Made by a program: the position numbers and the translations under genes. A stretch of 52,165 nucleotides of DNA, taken from assembly GCA_947174415.1 (NCBI GenBank), contig CAMWIW010000012.1, forward strand, positions 1 to 52,165. Reading direction: 5' to 3'. The notes beneath the pieces were generated by a model, which had not been told where the DNA came from, searched no databases, and was given only the letters and a program-made list of their open reading frames with translations. Within the stretch, counting starts at the first letter, position 1, and each line of letters begins with the position of its first letter. Below are positions 24,289 through 32,500 of the stretch, piece after piece. Origin of the DNA: an uncultured Clostridia bacterium. Lineage in GTDB: Bacteria > Bacillota > Clostridia > Christensenellales > Borkfalkiaceae.

Positions 24289-24317
24289 AAGCCCCGACGG
24301 CTTAGCCGTCGGGGCTT
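24289..24317. terminator. Bidirectional terminator
   Basis: AAGCCCCGACGGC and GCCGTCGGGGCTT form a 13-bp stem with a TTA loop. A or T runs on both sides serve the two convergent genes. Confidence 0.85.
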
Positions 24318-24331
24318 AATTATTTTAAACT

Positions 24332-24694
24332 TCAATGCAATTTGATATAAACCGTTATTCCATCGTCGTTGCGCTCTATCTCGCCGAGGCAAATGCTTCT
24401 TACGATGTACATACCCCGCCCGCTCTCCGCAAGCACGTCTGGCTTGGGAGGGGAAAGATTAACGCCCTTGAAGCTCGGCGACAGAACGTTTATGCAGATT
24501 TTGCCGTCAAGCAATTCGCAACAAAATTCCGCCCCCTCTCCGCCGTGAATAATTACGTTGGAGATAAGCTCGCTTGACACAAGTCGGCTTGCGAAAATGT
24601 CCTCTTCCGCCACGCCCGACCCGCGTAAGAATTCGGCAAACGATTTAAGGTTTGCCGACATATTTTTCAAATCGTCAACCTTAAAAGAAATCAT
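24332..24694 (-). CDS. SpoIIAB/RsbW-type anti-sigma factor (HATPase)
   Basis: A 120-residue histidine-kinase-like ATPase of the anti-sigma group, which binds a SigB/SigF-type sigma factor and phosphorylates a STAS antagonist. The N box is SSELISNVIIHGG near 44-56 and the G box SGRGMYIVRSIC near 90-101. It overlaps the sigma gene by four bases (ATGA) and is last in the operon. Conventional operons place this gene before the sigma gene. It could equally be called RsbW or SpoIIAB. Confidence 0.85.
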   Translation of the reverse strand: MISFKVDDLKNMSANLKSFAEFLRGSGVAEEDIFASRLVSSELISNVIIHGGEGAEFCCELLDGKICINVLSPSFKGVNLSPPKPDVLAESGRGMYIVRSICLGEIERNDDGITVYIKLH

Positions 24695-25425
24695 ATGGTT
24701 AGCGCGTCCTTTAACTTTTCAACGATTTTCCGCTCCGCACGCGAAACGAACATTTGGGATACGCCCAAAATTTTTCCGACCTCTGCCTGAGATTTTCCCT
24801 GTACGTATCTTAAAGTTATAACCTTTTTTTCGGTGGGCTCGAGTTTTTCGATTTCGCTGTTCAACGCCTCGGCGTCCTCGAAGTTTTCAAAAGTATCATT
24901 ATCCGCGGGTATAGCGTCGTAAAGAGCCGCGTCCTTCTCTCCGTCCTCGCCGTTCACGCGCGTATCCAAACTTACGGGCGTGCGACACTCCAAAGCCTCG
25001 ATTATAAGCTCTTCGGAATAACCGAGCGTTTCAGCAAGATACGCTATCGTGGGCTGATTGCCCGTCTTTTTGTAGTAATCGTTCTGAGTTTCCCGCACCC
25101 TTGCCGCCACGGTATACACTCTCCGCGGCAGGCGCACCGAACGGGAATAATCTCGGAAATAGTTTTTAATCATACCCGTTATCGTCGGCGTTATGTAGGT
25201 CGTAAAGCGGTTGCCCAAATCGGGGTCGAACTTTTCAACCCCCGCAATAAGAGCCTCCGACGCGACCTGAAACAAGTCGTCGTATTCCACGCCCCTGCCT
25301 GAAAACTTCTTGGCAAGAATTTCGGCAATATTAAGGTAATTTTCAACAAGCCTGTTCCTTATCTTTATATCGTGAGTAAGACGGTATTTACGGAACAGCT
25401 CGTTTGCCTCGCTTTCGTCCATCAT
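24691..25425 (-). CDS. SigB/SigF/SigG-family RNA polymerase sigma factor
   Basis: A 244-residue group 3 sigma factor. Region 2 covers NRLVENYLNIAEILAKKFSG, YDDLFQVASEALIAGVEKFD and FTTYITPTITGMIKNYFRDY. The region 3 start is RSVRLPRRVY. Region 4 has KLEPTEKKVITLRYVQGKSQ then AEVGKILGVSQMFVSRAERKIVEKL, a helix-turn-helix. The arrangement with STAS and HATPase genes indicates partner-switching control. It could be a sporulation (SigF) or stress (SigB) factor; sequence inspection does not decide this. The start at 25425 overlaps the preceding stop codon (ATGA). Confidence 0.9.
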   Translation of the reverse strand: MMDESEANELFRKYRLTHDIKIRNRLVENYLNIAEILAKKFSGRGVEYDDLFQVASEALIAGVEKFDPDLGNRFTTYITPTITGMIKNYFRDYSRSVRLPRRVYTVAARVRETQNDYYKKTGNQPTIAYLAETLGYSEELIIEALECRTPVSLDTRVNGEDGEKDAALYDAIPADNDTFENFEDAEALNSEIEKLEPTEKKVITLRYVQGKSQAEVGKILGVSQMFVSRAERKIVEKLKDALTI

Positions 25426-25769
25426 ATTTTTAAAGTAACTCTCTCGATAATATCCCCGCGCCTTTCTATATCGCACTCTTTAACCAGCGCGGAAACGAGG
25501 GCAAGCGAAAGCTCGTTCTCCCCTTCTTTGGGAGTACCGCCCTCGCCGTAAACCGTGCAGACTACACCTTCACCGCCCGAAAAAGTCGCCGTAACTTCTT
25601 CAAACCCGCAGTTCTTTAAAATAATAGCGCTTTCGGTTACGCACACTTTAAAGTCTTCGAGCTCGTCCAGATTAAGCCCGTGCGCGTTGCATACCGCACC
25701 GCAAACAAGGCGGAGAGCAGTCATATACTCGCTGTCCGAAAGATGAAATTTTACGGTAAACTCCTGCAT
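25422..25769 (-). CDS. Degenerate RsbW-like HATPase-fold protein
   Basis: A 115-residue protein in the position normally held by RsbW/SpoIIAB. The middle reads LDELEDFKVCVTESAIILKNCGFEEVTATF, which follows the N-box helix of RsbW, but the metal-binding Asn and the downstream His-Gly of E-x-x-x-N are gone. The C-terminus ELSLALVSALVKECDIER follows the G-box helix but lacks the GxGxG glycines. It is therefore probably unable to bind ATP and may be a structural or decoy paralogue. GGAGA lies seven bases before the ATG. The stop and start codons overlap both neighbours. Confidence 0.65.
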   Translation of the reverse strand: MQEFTVKFHLSDSEYMTALRLVCGAVCNAHGLNLDELEDFKVCVTESAIILKNCGFEEVTATFSGGEGVVCTVYGEGGTPKEGENELSLALVSALVKECDIERRGDIIERVTLKI

Positions 25770-26074
25770 TATCGTATCTCCATAAGCGTATTCAAAGAGC
25801 AAATCTCGAACAGCTTTTTCACGTTGGGTCGGACGTTTTCCAAAACGGTTTTATACCCGTCCGCTTTCAGCATTTTATAGATTTTAACAAAAGTTCCTAT
25901 CGTCGTACTGTCGATAAAAGTCAGCGCCGCACAGTCGAAAACGATATCCTTTTTGTCGTGATTGTAAGCGGCGGCAACCTGCGCGTAAAAGTCCTCGCTC
26001 GTTGCAGCGTCAATCTCACCCGAAAGTAAAAATTTAAGCTCCCTGTCCGCAGACAAAAGTTTAACCTGTTGCAT
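25769..26074 (-). CDS. STAS-domain anti-sigma factor antagonist (SpoIIAA/RsbV-like)
   Basis: A 101-residue STAS protein. The core reads LKFLLSGEIDAATSEDFYAQ, IVFDCAALTFIDSTTIGTFV, LENVRPNVKKLFEICSLNTL. The serine in FIDSTTIG corresponds to the phosphorylated serine of SpoIIAA/RsbV. Unphosphorylated, it should bind the anti-sigma factor and release sigma. It is first in the four-gene operon. AGAGGA precedes the ATG; an earlier in-frame ATG at 26116 has no ribosome binding site. Confidence 0.88.
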   Translation of the reverse strand: MQQVKLLSADRELKFLLSGEIDAATSEDFYAQVAAAYNHDKKDIVFDCAALTFIDSTTIGTFVKIYKMLKADGYKTVLENVRPNVKKLFEICSLNTLMEIR

Positions 26075-26145
26075 ATCCCGTCCTCTTCCTTTTTTAATAT
26101 ATTTATAACCCGTCAAAGCCGCAAAGAAACGGCACGGGATAAATT

Positions 26146-26958
26146 TCAGGGCTTAAAGCCCGAAATAAATTCCTTTTTATTCAGATATTGTAGCCCGCCG
26201 ATCAAATTAAAGGCAAGCCTGTAAGAAACCAAACACTGCCTTTTTACGCCGTATTTGGCGTTAAGCGCGTTATCGCCGTACTTGTTATCACCCAAAACGG
26301 GGCAACCGATATGCGCCATATGCGCGCGGATTTGATGTGTTTTTCCCGTGTGCAAAGTAATTTCGGCTAAGGCTAAATCCACGCACCTTTCCAAAACGCG
26401 GTACTCGGTTATAATCTTTACGCCGCCCTTAACTTCCCTGTCCGACACTTTAACCGTGGCACTTTCGGAATTCTTAACCAAATACGCCGTCAGAACGGCT
26501 TTATCAGCTTTGAATTTGTTTTTACAACGCGCAAGGTAAGTCTTTTTAACCTGCTTTTCCTTAAATGCGGCTAACAGCTCTTCCTCCGCACTCTTATTTT
26601 TTGCAAATACGATAAGCCCCTTCGTGTTTCTGTCAAGACGGTGCACGGCGTAATATTCCCCGTCCCCGTTAAGCTCGCATAAAAGCGCGGAAGTTTCCAC
26701 GCCGTCGAGCTTGTCCGCAACTAAGATATTTTCGTCCTCGAAGACGACTTCGTGGCTTTTAAGGCTTTCCTGTTTGGGGTTGGTATAATAAATCACCTCG
26801 TCCCCCGCGTTTAACGGCAAGTCGCTTCCCACGCGCGCGCCGTTAACCTTAATATCCTTGCCGCGGAGAAGAGCGGCAAAGCAAAACGAGCCTTGCGGAT
26901 AGGTTGCGCCGGTGAACTCTTTTAAATTTGCGGGGGTTTTAACGGTGAATTTTTTCAT
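26146..26958 (-). CDS. RluA-family pseudouridine synthase
   Basis: A 270-residue enzyme that converts uridine to pseudouridine in rRNA or tRNA. An S4-like N-terminal part (LLRGKDIKVNGARVGSDLPLNAGDEV) precedes the catalytic domain with YAVHRLDRNTKGLIVFAK (catalytic Asp in HRLDRNT), KKTYLARC and LHTGKTHQIRAHMAHIGCPV then LGDNKYG. The ATG at 26958 overlaps the feoB stop codon (ATGA), so it is translated after FeoB. The target site cannot be assigned from sequence alone. Confidence 0.9.
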   Translation of the reverse strand: MKKFTVKTPANLKEFTGATYPQGSFCFAALLRGKDIKVNGARVGSDLPLNAGDEVIYYTNPKQESLKSHEVVFEDENILVADKLDGVETSALLCELNGDGEYYAVHRLDRNTKGLIVFAKNKSAEEELLAAFKEKQVKKTYLARCKNKFKADKAVLTAYLVKNSESATVKVSDREVKGGVKIITEYRVLERCVDLALAEITLHTGKTHQIRAHMAHIGCPVLGDNKYGDNALNAKYGVKRQCLVSYRLAFNLIGGLQYLNKKEFISGFKP

Positions 26959-28664
26959 ATCCAGATAAATATAAGTCGTATAATATACGCGCCCAAAAAC
27001 GCTAACAGAAACTGAAAAGCTATGCACTTTAACGAGAACTTAACCCCAACCTCTTTGCAGGACGCAGAAAATGCAGAAATGCAAGCGGGGCTAAGAAGTA
27101 TAAACGTGCAAACTGCAAGCGTTGCAGACAGCGAAAGTCCCGTGCCGAGCGGCAACAAAAGGGCTATGGTTGCTGCGATATTTTCCTTCGCGGCGAACCC
27201 GCCGAGAACGGCGTACGCTATTCGCCAATCGGTAACGCCCATGGGGTAAAATACGGGCAGGACTACTTTGCTTATCGAACAAAGCATACTCTCCTCAGCC
27301 GTTTCAACGTAGCGAAACGAGAACGAGAAGTGCGAAAGTAGCCACGACAGAACGCAGAACAGCATTACCACGCCAGCCACCTTCATTATAAACCCTTTGA
27401 CGTAAAAATACAACTTAATTGCCACGGCTTTAAGCTGCGGCAGGCTTATTGGAGTAACTTCGGACAGTAAATCTTCCTTGCCGCCCTTCATTAAAAGTGA
27501 GCATAAAAGCGCAACCGCCACGCCCGCAAAGTAGAACGCGGTAATTGCGGGAAAGGGGTTTTTAAACAGCGGAGACAAAAAAGTCAGAAATACGGGCAGC
27601 TTTGCTCCGCACGGCACGAATGGCAGGATTGCAACCGTGCGCTTTTGCGCGCTTTTGGTGGAATAGCCGCGCGTGGTCAGAATGGCGGCAGACGTACAGC
27701 CGAATCCCGAGGTCAAGGAAAAAGCCGCTCTGCCTGAAAGCCTTACTTTTTCAAACAGTCCGTCGGTTGCAAACGCAAGTGCGGAAGTTATACCGCTTTC
27801 GTCCAAAAGCGTTAAAAAAAGATATAGAATTATAAGCTGCGGGATAAACGACAGCACACCGCCCGCGCCGCCTAATATACCCTCGGAAACTAAGGAAATT
27901 ACCGCGGGACTTTGCATATTGCAAGTTATGGCGTCGGAAAGTTTTACGCAAATTAAGTCCTCTACCGCGTCCCTTAAAAGCACGCCCGGCATAATCGGGT
28001 GAAAGGCTAAAAAGAACATTAATAAAATTGCCGCCACGAAAAACGCCAACGAAAAGAAGCGGTTGTAAAAAAGTTTGTCTATTTGGGCAACGTTTAAGTT
28101 TCCGCCCGAGTACGCCTCGCTTAACGGGATTGCGCTTTTTGTTGCTTTTAAGTCCGTCCCCCCTTCAACCGCCTTTTTCAGCTTTTTCGGCGGACAGTCA
28201 AAGACGGGCACGCCGAGGTGCGCGGACAGTTTTTCGGTATCAATCTTTCCGCCCCTGCGCTTTAAAGATGCGGACTTGGTGATATATACAAGCGTTTTTA
28301 CACCGCTTGCGATAATTTGACGGGTAAGGTTAAGGCTGTTTTCAAGCGTAAGCGCGTCCACAACGTTAATTACCAAATCGGCGGACTTTACTTCGTCTAT
28401 GGCGGATTGCTCTTCCATAGAATACGGTTTGAACGCGTACATACCCGGCACGTCCGAATAGCTTATCCCGCCCACGGTCTTTCTCGAGGGCGAAGTCGTT
28501 ACGCCGTGGAAATTGCCCGTGCGTAAATTGCTTTTTGTAAGCGCGTTAAAAAGCGTGGTCTTGCCCGCGTTTGGATTGCCTGCAAGCACTACTTTTTTAG
28601 TTGCAACCCTTTCAGCCCCGCGCGTTTTTCGCGCGGGGCTTTTTCTGAATATTGCCGCCCTCAT
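26955..28664 (-). CDS. feoB: Ferrous iron transporter FeoB with atypical G domain
   Basis: A 569-residue membrane Fe2+ transporter, shorter than the usual 650-770. The G domain has G1 GNPNAGKTT at 29-37 and G3 DVPG at 71-74. At the G4 position, where FeoB has N-x-x-D, it reads TKSA (129-132), so base specificity for GTP is doubtful. The membrane part has the Gate motifs GFGCTSAAILTTRGYSTKSAQK and LPFVPCGAKLPVF. The ATG overlaps the feoA stop (ATGA). This adds about 20 basic residues before the G domain, encoded partly by a strong hairpin at 28614-28640. It is followed by the RluA gene with a four-base overlap. Confidence 0.93.
   Translation of the reverse strand: MRAAIFRKSPARKTRGAERVATKKVVLAGNPNAGKTTLFNALTKSNLRTGNFHGVTTSPSRKTVGGISYSDVPGMYAFKPYSMEEQSAIDEVKSADLVINVVDALTLENSLNLTRQIIASGVKTLVYITKSASLKRRGGKIDTEKLSAHLGVPVFDCPPKKLKKAVEGGTDLKATKSAIPLSEAYSGGNLNVAQIDKLFYNRFFSLAFFVAAILLMFFLAFHPIMPGVLLRDAVEDLICVKLSDAITCNMQSPAVISLVSEGILGGAGGVLSFIPQLIILYLFLTLLDESGITSALAFATDGLFEKVRLSGRAAFSLTSGFGCTSAAILTTRGYSTKSAQKRTVAILPFVPCGAKLPVFLTFLSPLFKNPFPAITAFYFAGVAVALLCSLLMKGGKEDLLSEVTPISLPQLKAVAIKLYFYVKGFIMKVAGVVMLFCVLSWLLSHFSFSFRYVETAEESMLCSISKVVLPVFYPMGVTDWRIAYAVLGGFAAKENIAATIALLLPLGTGLSLSATLAVCTFILLSPACISAFSASCKEVGVKFSLKCIAFQFLLAFLGAYIIRLIFIWI
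28614..28640 (+). terminator. Terminator-like hairpin inside the feoB 5' end
   Basis: AGCCCCGCGCG and CGCGCGGGGCT flank a T5 loop, and a TTTTTC run follows on the plus strand. In plus orientation it is a textbook terminator, but no plus-strand gene lies upstream for over 4 kb. On the minus strand it encodes FeoB residues of about 9-17 and could pause or attenuate between feoA and feoB. Confidence 0.55.
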
Positions 28665-28882
28665 ACCTCAACCTCTATTTTAAGGGCAAGGGGTTTTCTC
28701 ACCCCGAGGCGCACCGCGTTGCAAGACAGCAACACGCTTGACTTAAAAAGAGAATAGCTTAAAACTTCAACCCTTTCCCCCGCCTTAAAGCCGAGCGCGG
28801 AGAACCTTTCGAGCGCTCCGCCCGAGAGGTCTATTCTCTTTATTTTTGCAACTTCACCCATTTTCAAATCAAAAACGTTCAT
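28661..28882 (-). CDS. feoA: FeoA, SH3-like accessory protein of ferrous iron transport
   Basis: A 73-residue FeoA with the usual beta-barrel sequence (MGEVAKIKRIDLSGGALERF, LGFKAGERVEVLSYSLFKSS, NAVRLGVRKPLALKIEVE). It is thought to support FeoB at the membrane. It overlaps feoB by four bases. No ribosome binding site is visible, and the start codon lies inside an inverted repeat (GTTCATAG-aataaa-CTATGAAC) at 28877-28898. Confidence 0.93.
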   Translation of the reverse strand: MNVFDLKMGEVAKIKRIDLSGGALERFSALGFKAGERVEVLSYSLFKSSVLLSCNAVRLGVRKPLALKIEVEV

Positions 28883-28898
28883 AGAATAAACTATGAAC
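28877..28898. promoter_or_regulatory. Inverted repeat covering the feoA start codon
   Basis: GTTCATAG and CTATGAAC (8-bp arms, 6-base gap) include the feoA ATG at 28882-28880. It could be an operator or an mRNA hairpin that hides the start codon. Confidence 0.45.
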
Positions 28899-28927
28899 GC
28901 TCGTCCGTTTTAATGTCGAAAAATAAA

Positions 28928-28937
28928 GATAATTATC
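28928..28937. promoter_or_regulatory. Possible iron-responsive (Fur-like) site
   Basis: The palindrome GATAATTATC lies about 50 bases before feoA and touches the stop codon of the neighbouring cysteine-protein gene. It resembles the core of Fur boxes (GATAAT/ATTATC) but is shorter than the classical site. Confidence 0.35.
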
Positions 28938-29211
28938 ATAAATCGTCGGCTAAAATCTTCTCTATCTGAATAAGCTTGCTGCGCATATTTTTAATTATAT
29001 TTTTTATGTTCTCTTTTCTTTCTTTTTTTAACTCCTCGTTACTTTCCCACTTTTCGCAACAGTTTACATCCGTAACGTTAATCTTTCTGACTTTCCACGG
29101 AATTTCTTCATTTATACAATGCCCTGTATACATTGGCATAAATGAAGTATTTGTTTTTACGTAATGCGCTAAATAATGTTTGCAATTCCCACAATTTTTC
29201 TTTTGTTCCAT
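28936..29211 (-). CDS. Small cysteine protein of the HTH-paired module, copy A
   Basis: A 91-residue protein with C7-x2-C10, C32 (in TGHCINEE) and C51-C52-E-K-W, followed by a charged, probably helical tail (EELKKERKENIKNIIKNMRS, KLIQIEKILADDL). The four-cysteine spacing suggests a small zinc-binding fold. Two relatives lie at 32739-33005 and 39655-39939, each divergent from a small HTH gene as here. I do not recognise a named family. There is no ribosome binding site: TAAAAT ends six bases before the ATG, with TTAACA 17 bases further upstream, so the mRNA is probably leaderless. The promoter spacer is a palindrome. Function unknown; a repressor-controlled metal- or nucleic-acid-binding protein is one possibility. 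Confidence 0.75.
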   Translation of the reverse strand: MEQKKNCGNCKHYLAHYVKTNTSFMPMYTGHCINEEIPWKVRKINVTDVNCCEKWESNEELKKERKENIKNIIKNMRSKLIQIEKILADDL

Positions 29212-29217
29212 ACTAAT

Positions 29218-29246
29218 ATTTTAACCGTAATTTTTACGGTTGTTAA
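29218..29246 (-). promoter_or_regulatory. Promoter/operator of cysteine gene A
   Basis: On the minus strand: TTAACA (29246-29241), a 17-bp spacer, then TAAAAT (29223-29218). The spacer is the palindrome ACCGTAA-N3-TTACGGT, so a bound repressor would block polymerase directly. Confidence 0.7.
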
Positions 29247-29250
29247 GACG

Positions 29251-29271
29251 TTACCGTAAATTTTACGGTAA
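29251..29271. promoter_or_regulatory. Second operator of module A, before the HTH gene
   Basis: A perfect inverted repeat with 9-bp arms (TTACCGTAA / TTACGGTAA) and a 3-base gap repeats the half-site of the first operator, centre to centre 29 bp away. It overlaps the TAATAT (29269-29274) that lies six bases before the HTH gene's ATG, which fits autorepression. Confidence 0.7.
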
Positions 29272-29280
29272 TATTTAGCT

Positions 29281-29484
29281 ATGGATAAATTTGCAATAAA
29301 ATTAAAAGAAACACGAATTGAAAAAGGGTATACACAAAAGCAACTTGCACAAGCAATAAAGACTTCCGACGATAGTATCTATTCTTGGGAAAAAGGCAGA
29401 AGTCAGCCATCTATTGAAATGTTGCGCGCATTAAGTAGATTTTTAGAGGTTTCCACTGACTATCTATTAGGTTTAGAAGATTAA
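29281..29484 (+). CDS. Small XRE-family HTH regulator, module A
   Basis: A 67-residue protein that is almost entirely a Cro/C1 helix-turn-helix: LKETRIEKGYTQKQLAQAIK, SDDSIYSWEKGRSQPSIEML, RALSRFLEVSTDYLLGLED. The last 13 residues are identical to those of the module B regulator. Divergent from cysteine gene A across 69 bases holding two matching palindromes, it is probably their repressor. There is no ribosome binding site; TAATAT lies six bases before the ATG, so a leaderless mRNA is likely. A terminator follows directly. Confidence 0.88.
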   Translation: MDKFAIKLKETRIEKGYTQKQLAQAIKTSDDSIYSWEKGRSQPSIEMLRALSRFLEVSTDYLLGLED

Positions 29485-29487
29485 TAA

Positions 29488-29517
29488 AAATCCCCGCGGC
29501 GTTCGCCGCGGGGATTT
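29488..29517. terminator. Bidirectional terminator between HTH A and ileS
   Basis: AAATCCCCGCGGCG and its complement form a strong hairpin with A/T runs on both sides, serving convergent genes. Confidence 0.85.
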
Positions 29518-29525
29518 ATTTATTT

Positions 29526-32500
29526 TTACTTTTTAATCAAAGTCAGGGTTACGGTTTCGCCGTTGACGTTCTGCTCTTTGGTGAAACCGTCCGCCGAGCC
29601 CTCCGCAACCTTTTCGGCAAGCACGTCGGGGGCGAAGTTCGCCGCTTTCAATACGGACAACGCCTTGCCCGCAGCCTTGTAGTAAACCTCTATTCTGTCG
29701 GTTACTTCGAAGCCCGCCTCTTTGCGCATATTCTGAATTTTTGAAACAAGCTCGCGTTCGATACCCTCGAATATAAGCTCTTCGGTGAGCGCGGAATTAA
29801 GCGCAACGGTTATGCCCTTATCCTCCGCCGCAACGAACCCGTTCGCGCTTTCGGGGAATATCTGCAAATCCTCTTGCTGTAAGATTACGCCCTCGCCCGC
29901 GATTTCGTAACTGCCGCCGCCTCTTACGGCGCTTACTACCTCTTTCGCGTTGCAGCTTGCAAGGAACGCGGAAATTGCGCCGAGCTTTTTGCCGTACTTA
30001 GGTCCAAGCGTTTTAAGCTGAGGCTTCAATTTATAGTTCAGGAATTTTTCTGCATTATCCGAAATCTTAAAAGCCTTAACGTTCAACTCGTCTAAGACGA
30101 TTGACTTCTCCTCTTCGGACAACTGCACTTTTTTATCGGTTACAACGTACATTTCCGAAAGCGGCTGACGGTTCTTCAAGTTACCCGCGTTGCGCGCCGC
30201 TCTGCCGAGAATTACTATATCGTAGACCTCTTCCATGCCGTCCTCTAACGCCTTGTCGATATAGCGTTTCTCGCTTTTCGGGAAAGAACAGAGATGCACG
30301 GATTTAGGCTCGCCCTTGAAAAATGCGGGCACTAAATTCTGATACATCATTTCCGCGATAAACGGCGTGTACGGCGCGGTGAGCTTAGCAAGCGTTACCA
30401 AAACCGTATACAGCGTGGTATACGCCGCCGCCTTGTCGTCCGTCATATCCGCGCCCCAATACCTGTCGCGGCAACGGCGAACGTACCAATTCGAAAGCAC
30501 GTCCGAAAAATCCTGCAACGCGCGCGAGCTTTCGCAGATTTCGTAAACGCTGAGCGACTTGTCGATTAACTCAACCAACGAATTGAGTTTAGAAAGTATC
30601 CACTTATCCATTAACGAAAGTTTGCACTTTTTCAAATCGTACTTGGACGGGTCGTACTTGTCGATTTCGGCGTAAAGCGTGAAGAACGCGTACGTGTTCC
30701 AAAGCGTGCCGATATACTTGCGCTGCGCCTCGGAAACGGTTTCTTCCGAGAACCTCGACGGCAGCCACGGCGCGCTCGAAGAATAGAAATACCACCTGAC
30801 GGCGTCCGCGCCCTGTTTATCCAACACGCTCCACGGGTCAACCACGTTGCCCTTGTGCTTGGACATCTTAATGCCGTTCTTGTCGTTGACGTGCCCCAAA
30901 ACTATACAGTTTTTAAACGGCGCTTTACCGAACAGAATTGTATTTATAACGAGCAGGGTATAGAACCAACCGCGCGTTTGGTCCACCGCCTCAGAGATAA
31001 AATCGGCGGGGAAGGTTTCTTCGAATAAATCCTTGTTTTCGAACGGGTAATGATACTGCGCAAACGGCATAGAGCCACTGTCAAACCAACAGTCTATGAC
31101 TTCGTGGGTGCGTTTCATTTTCCCGCCGCATTTAGGGCATTTGCAGGTTAAATTGTCGAGGTACGGGCGGTGCAATTCTATATCTTTATCCTTAGGCAGA
31201 TTGCACTTTTCTTTCAGCTCGGCTTTACTGCCGATAACCTCGATTTCTCCGCAGTCGGGGCAGACCCAGACGGGCAACGGCGTGCCCCAATATCTGTCGC
31301 GCGAAAGTCCCCAATCGATAACGTTTTCGAGGAAGTTACCCATTCTGCCCTCTTTAATGTTGTCGGGCATCCAATTCACCGAACGGTTGGACTTGATAAT
31401 TTCGTCCTTGACGGCGGTAACCTGTATAAACCAACTCGACTTTGCGTAGTACAGAAGGGGCGTGTCGCAACGCCAGCAGTGCGGGTAGTCGTGTTCGAAC
31501 GGAATTACTTTGAAAAGCAACCCCTCTTTTTCAAGTCTGTCGAGAATTGCTTTGTCGGCTTTTTTAGCGAAAATGCCGTTTAAGGATACGAAACGCTCAT
31601 CAAAGCAGCCCCTTTCGTTTACGAGCTGAACTACGGGCAAGCCGTAGCGTTTGCCGACCTTATAGTCGTCCTCGCCGAACGCGGGCGCGATATGAACTAC
31701 GCCCGTGCCGTCGCCCATAGTAACGTAGTTATCGCACACGACGAAGTGAGCTTTTGCGGGCGCGTTAGCGGGTGAAATGCGTTTTATCTCTTTGGTGGTT
31801 TCGTGGAAAAGCGGTTCGTATTCGAGCCTCTCCCATTCTTTCCCGAGCTTTTTATCTATTACTTTATATTCTTCGAAGAATTTTGAAACGAGAGCTTCCG
31901 CCAAGATATAGCGCGTGCCGTCCGCCTCTATTTCGAGGTACGGCTCGTCGGGGTTCATACAGAGCGCTACGTTAGAAGGCAGAGTCCAAGGGGTTGTCGT
32001 CCAAGCCAATATATAGCGGTTGTTGCTGTTTTTTACTTTAAAGCGCGCTACTGCGGAATTTTCTTTTACAAGCTTGTAGCCCTGCGCGACCTCGTGTGAG
32101 GAAAGCGCCGTTCCGCAACGGGGGCAATAGGGCACGATTTTATGACCCTTATATAAAAGCCCCTTTTTGTGCATTTCCTTTAAAGCCCACCACTCGGACT
32201 CGATATACTTGTCGTCGTAGGTTACGTAGGGGTTGTCCATATCCACCCAATAGCCTACGCGGTCGGACATTTTCTCCCATTCGCTCTTGTACTTCCAAAC
32301 GGACTCTTTGCACTGTTTGATAAAAGGCTCTATGCCGTAGCTTTCAATCTGCTGTTTGCCGTCAAGTCCCAAAAGCTTTTCAACTTCGAGCTCCACGGGC
32401 AGACCGTGGGTATCCCAGCCCGCCTTTCTTAAAACGTGCTTGCCCTTCATAGTCTGATAGCGCGGAATTAAGTCCTTCATAACGCGCGTTAAAATATGCC

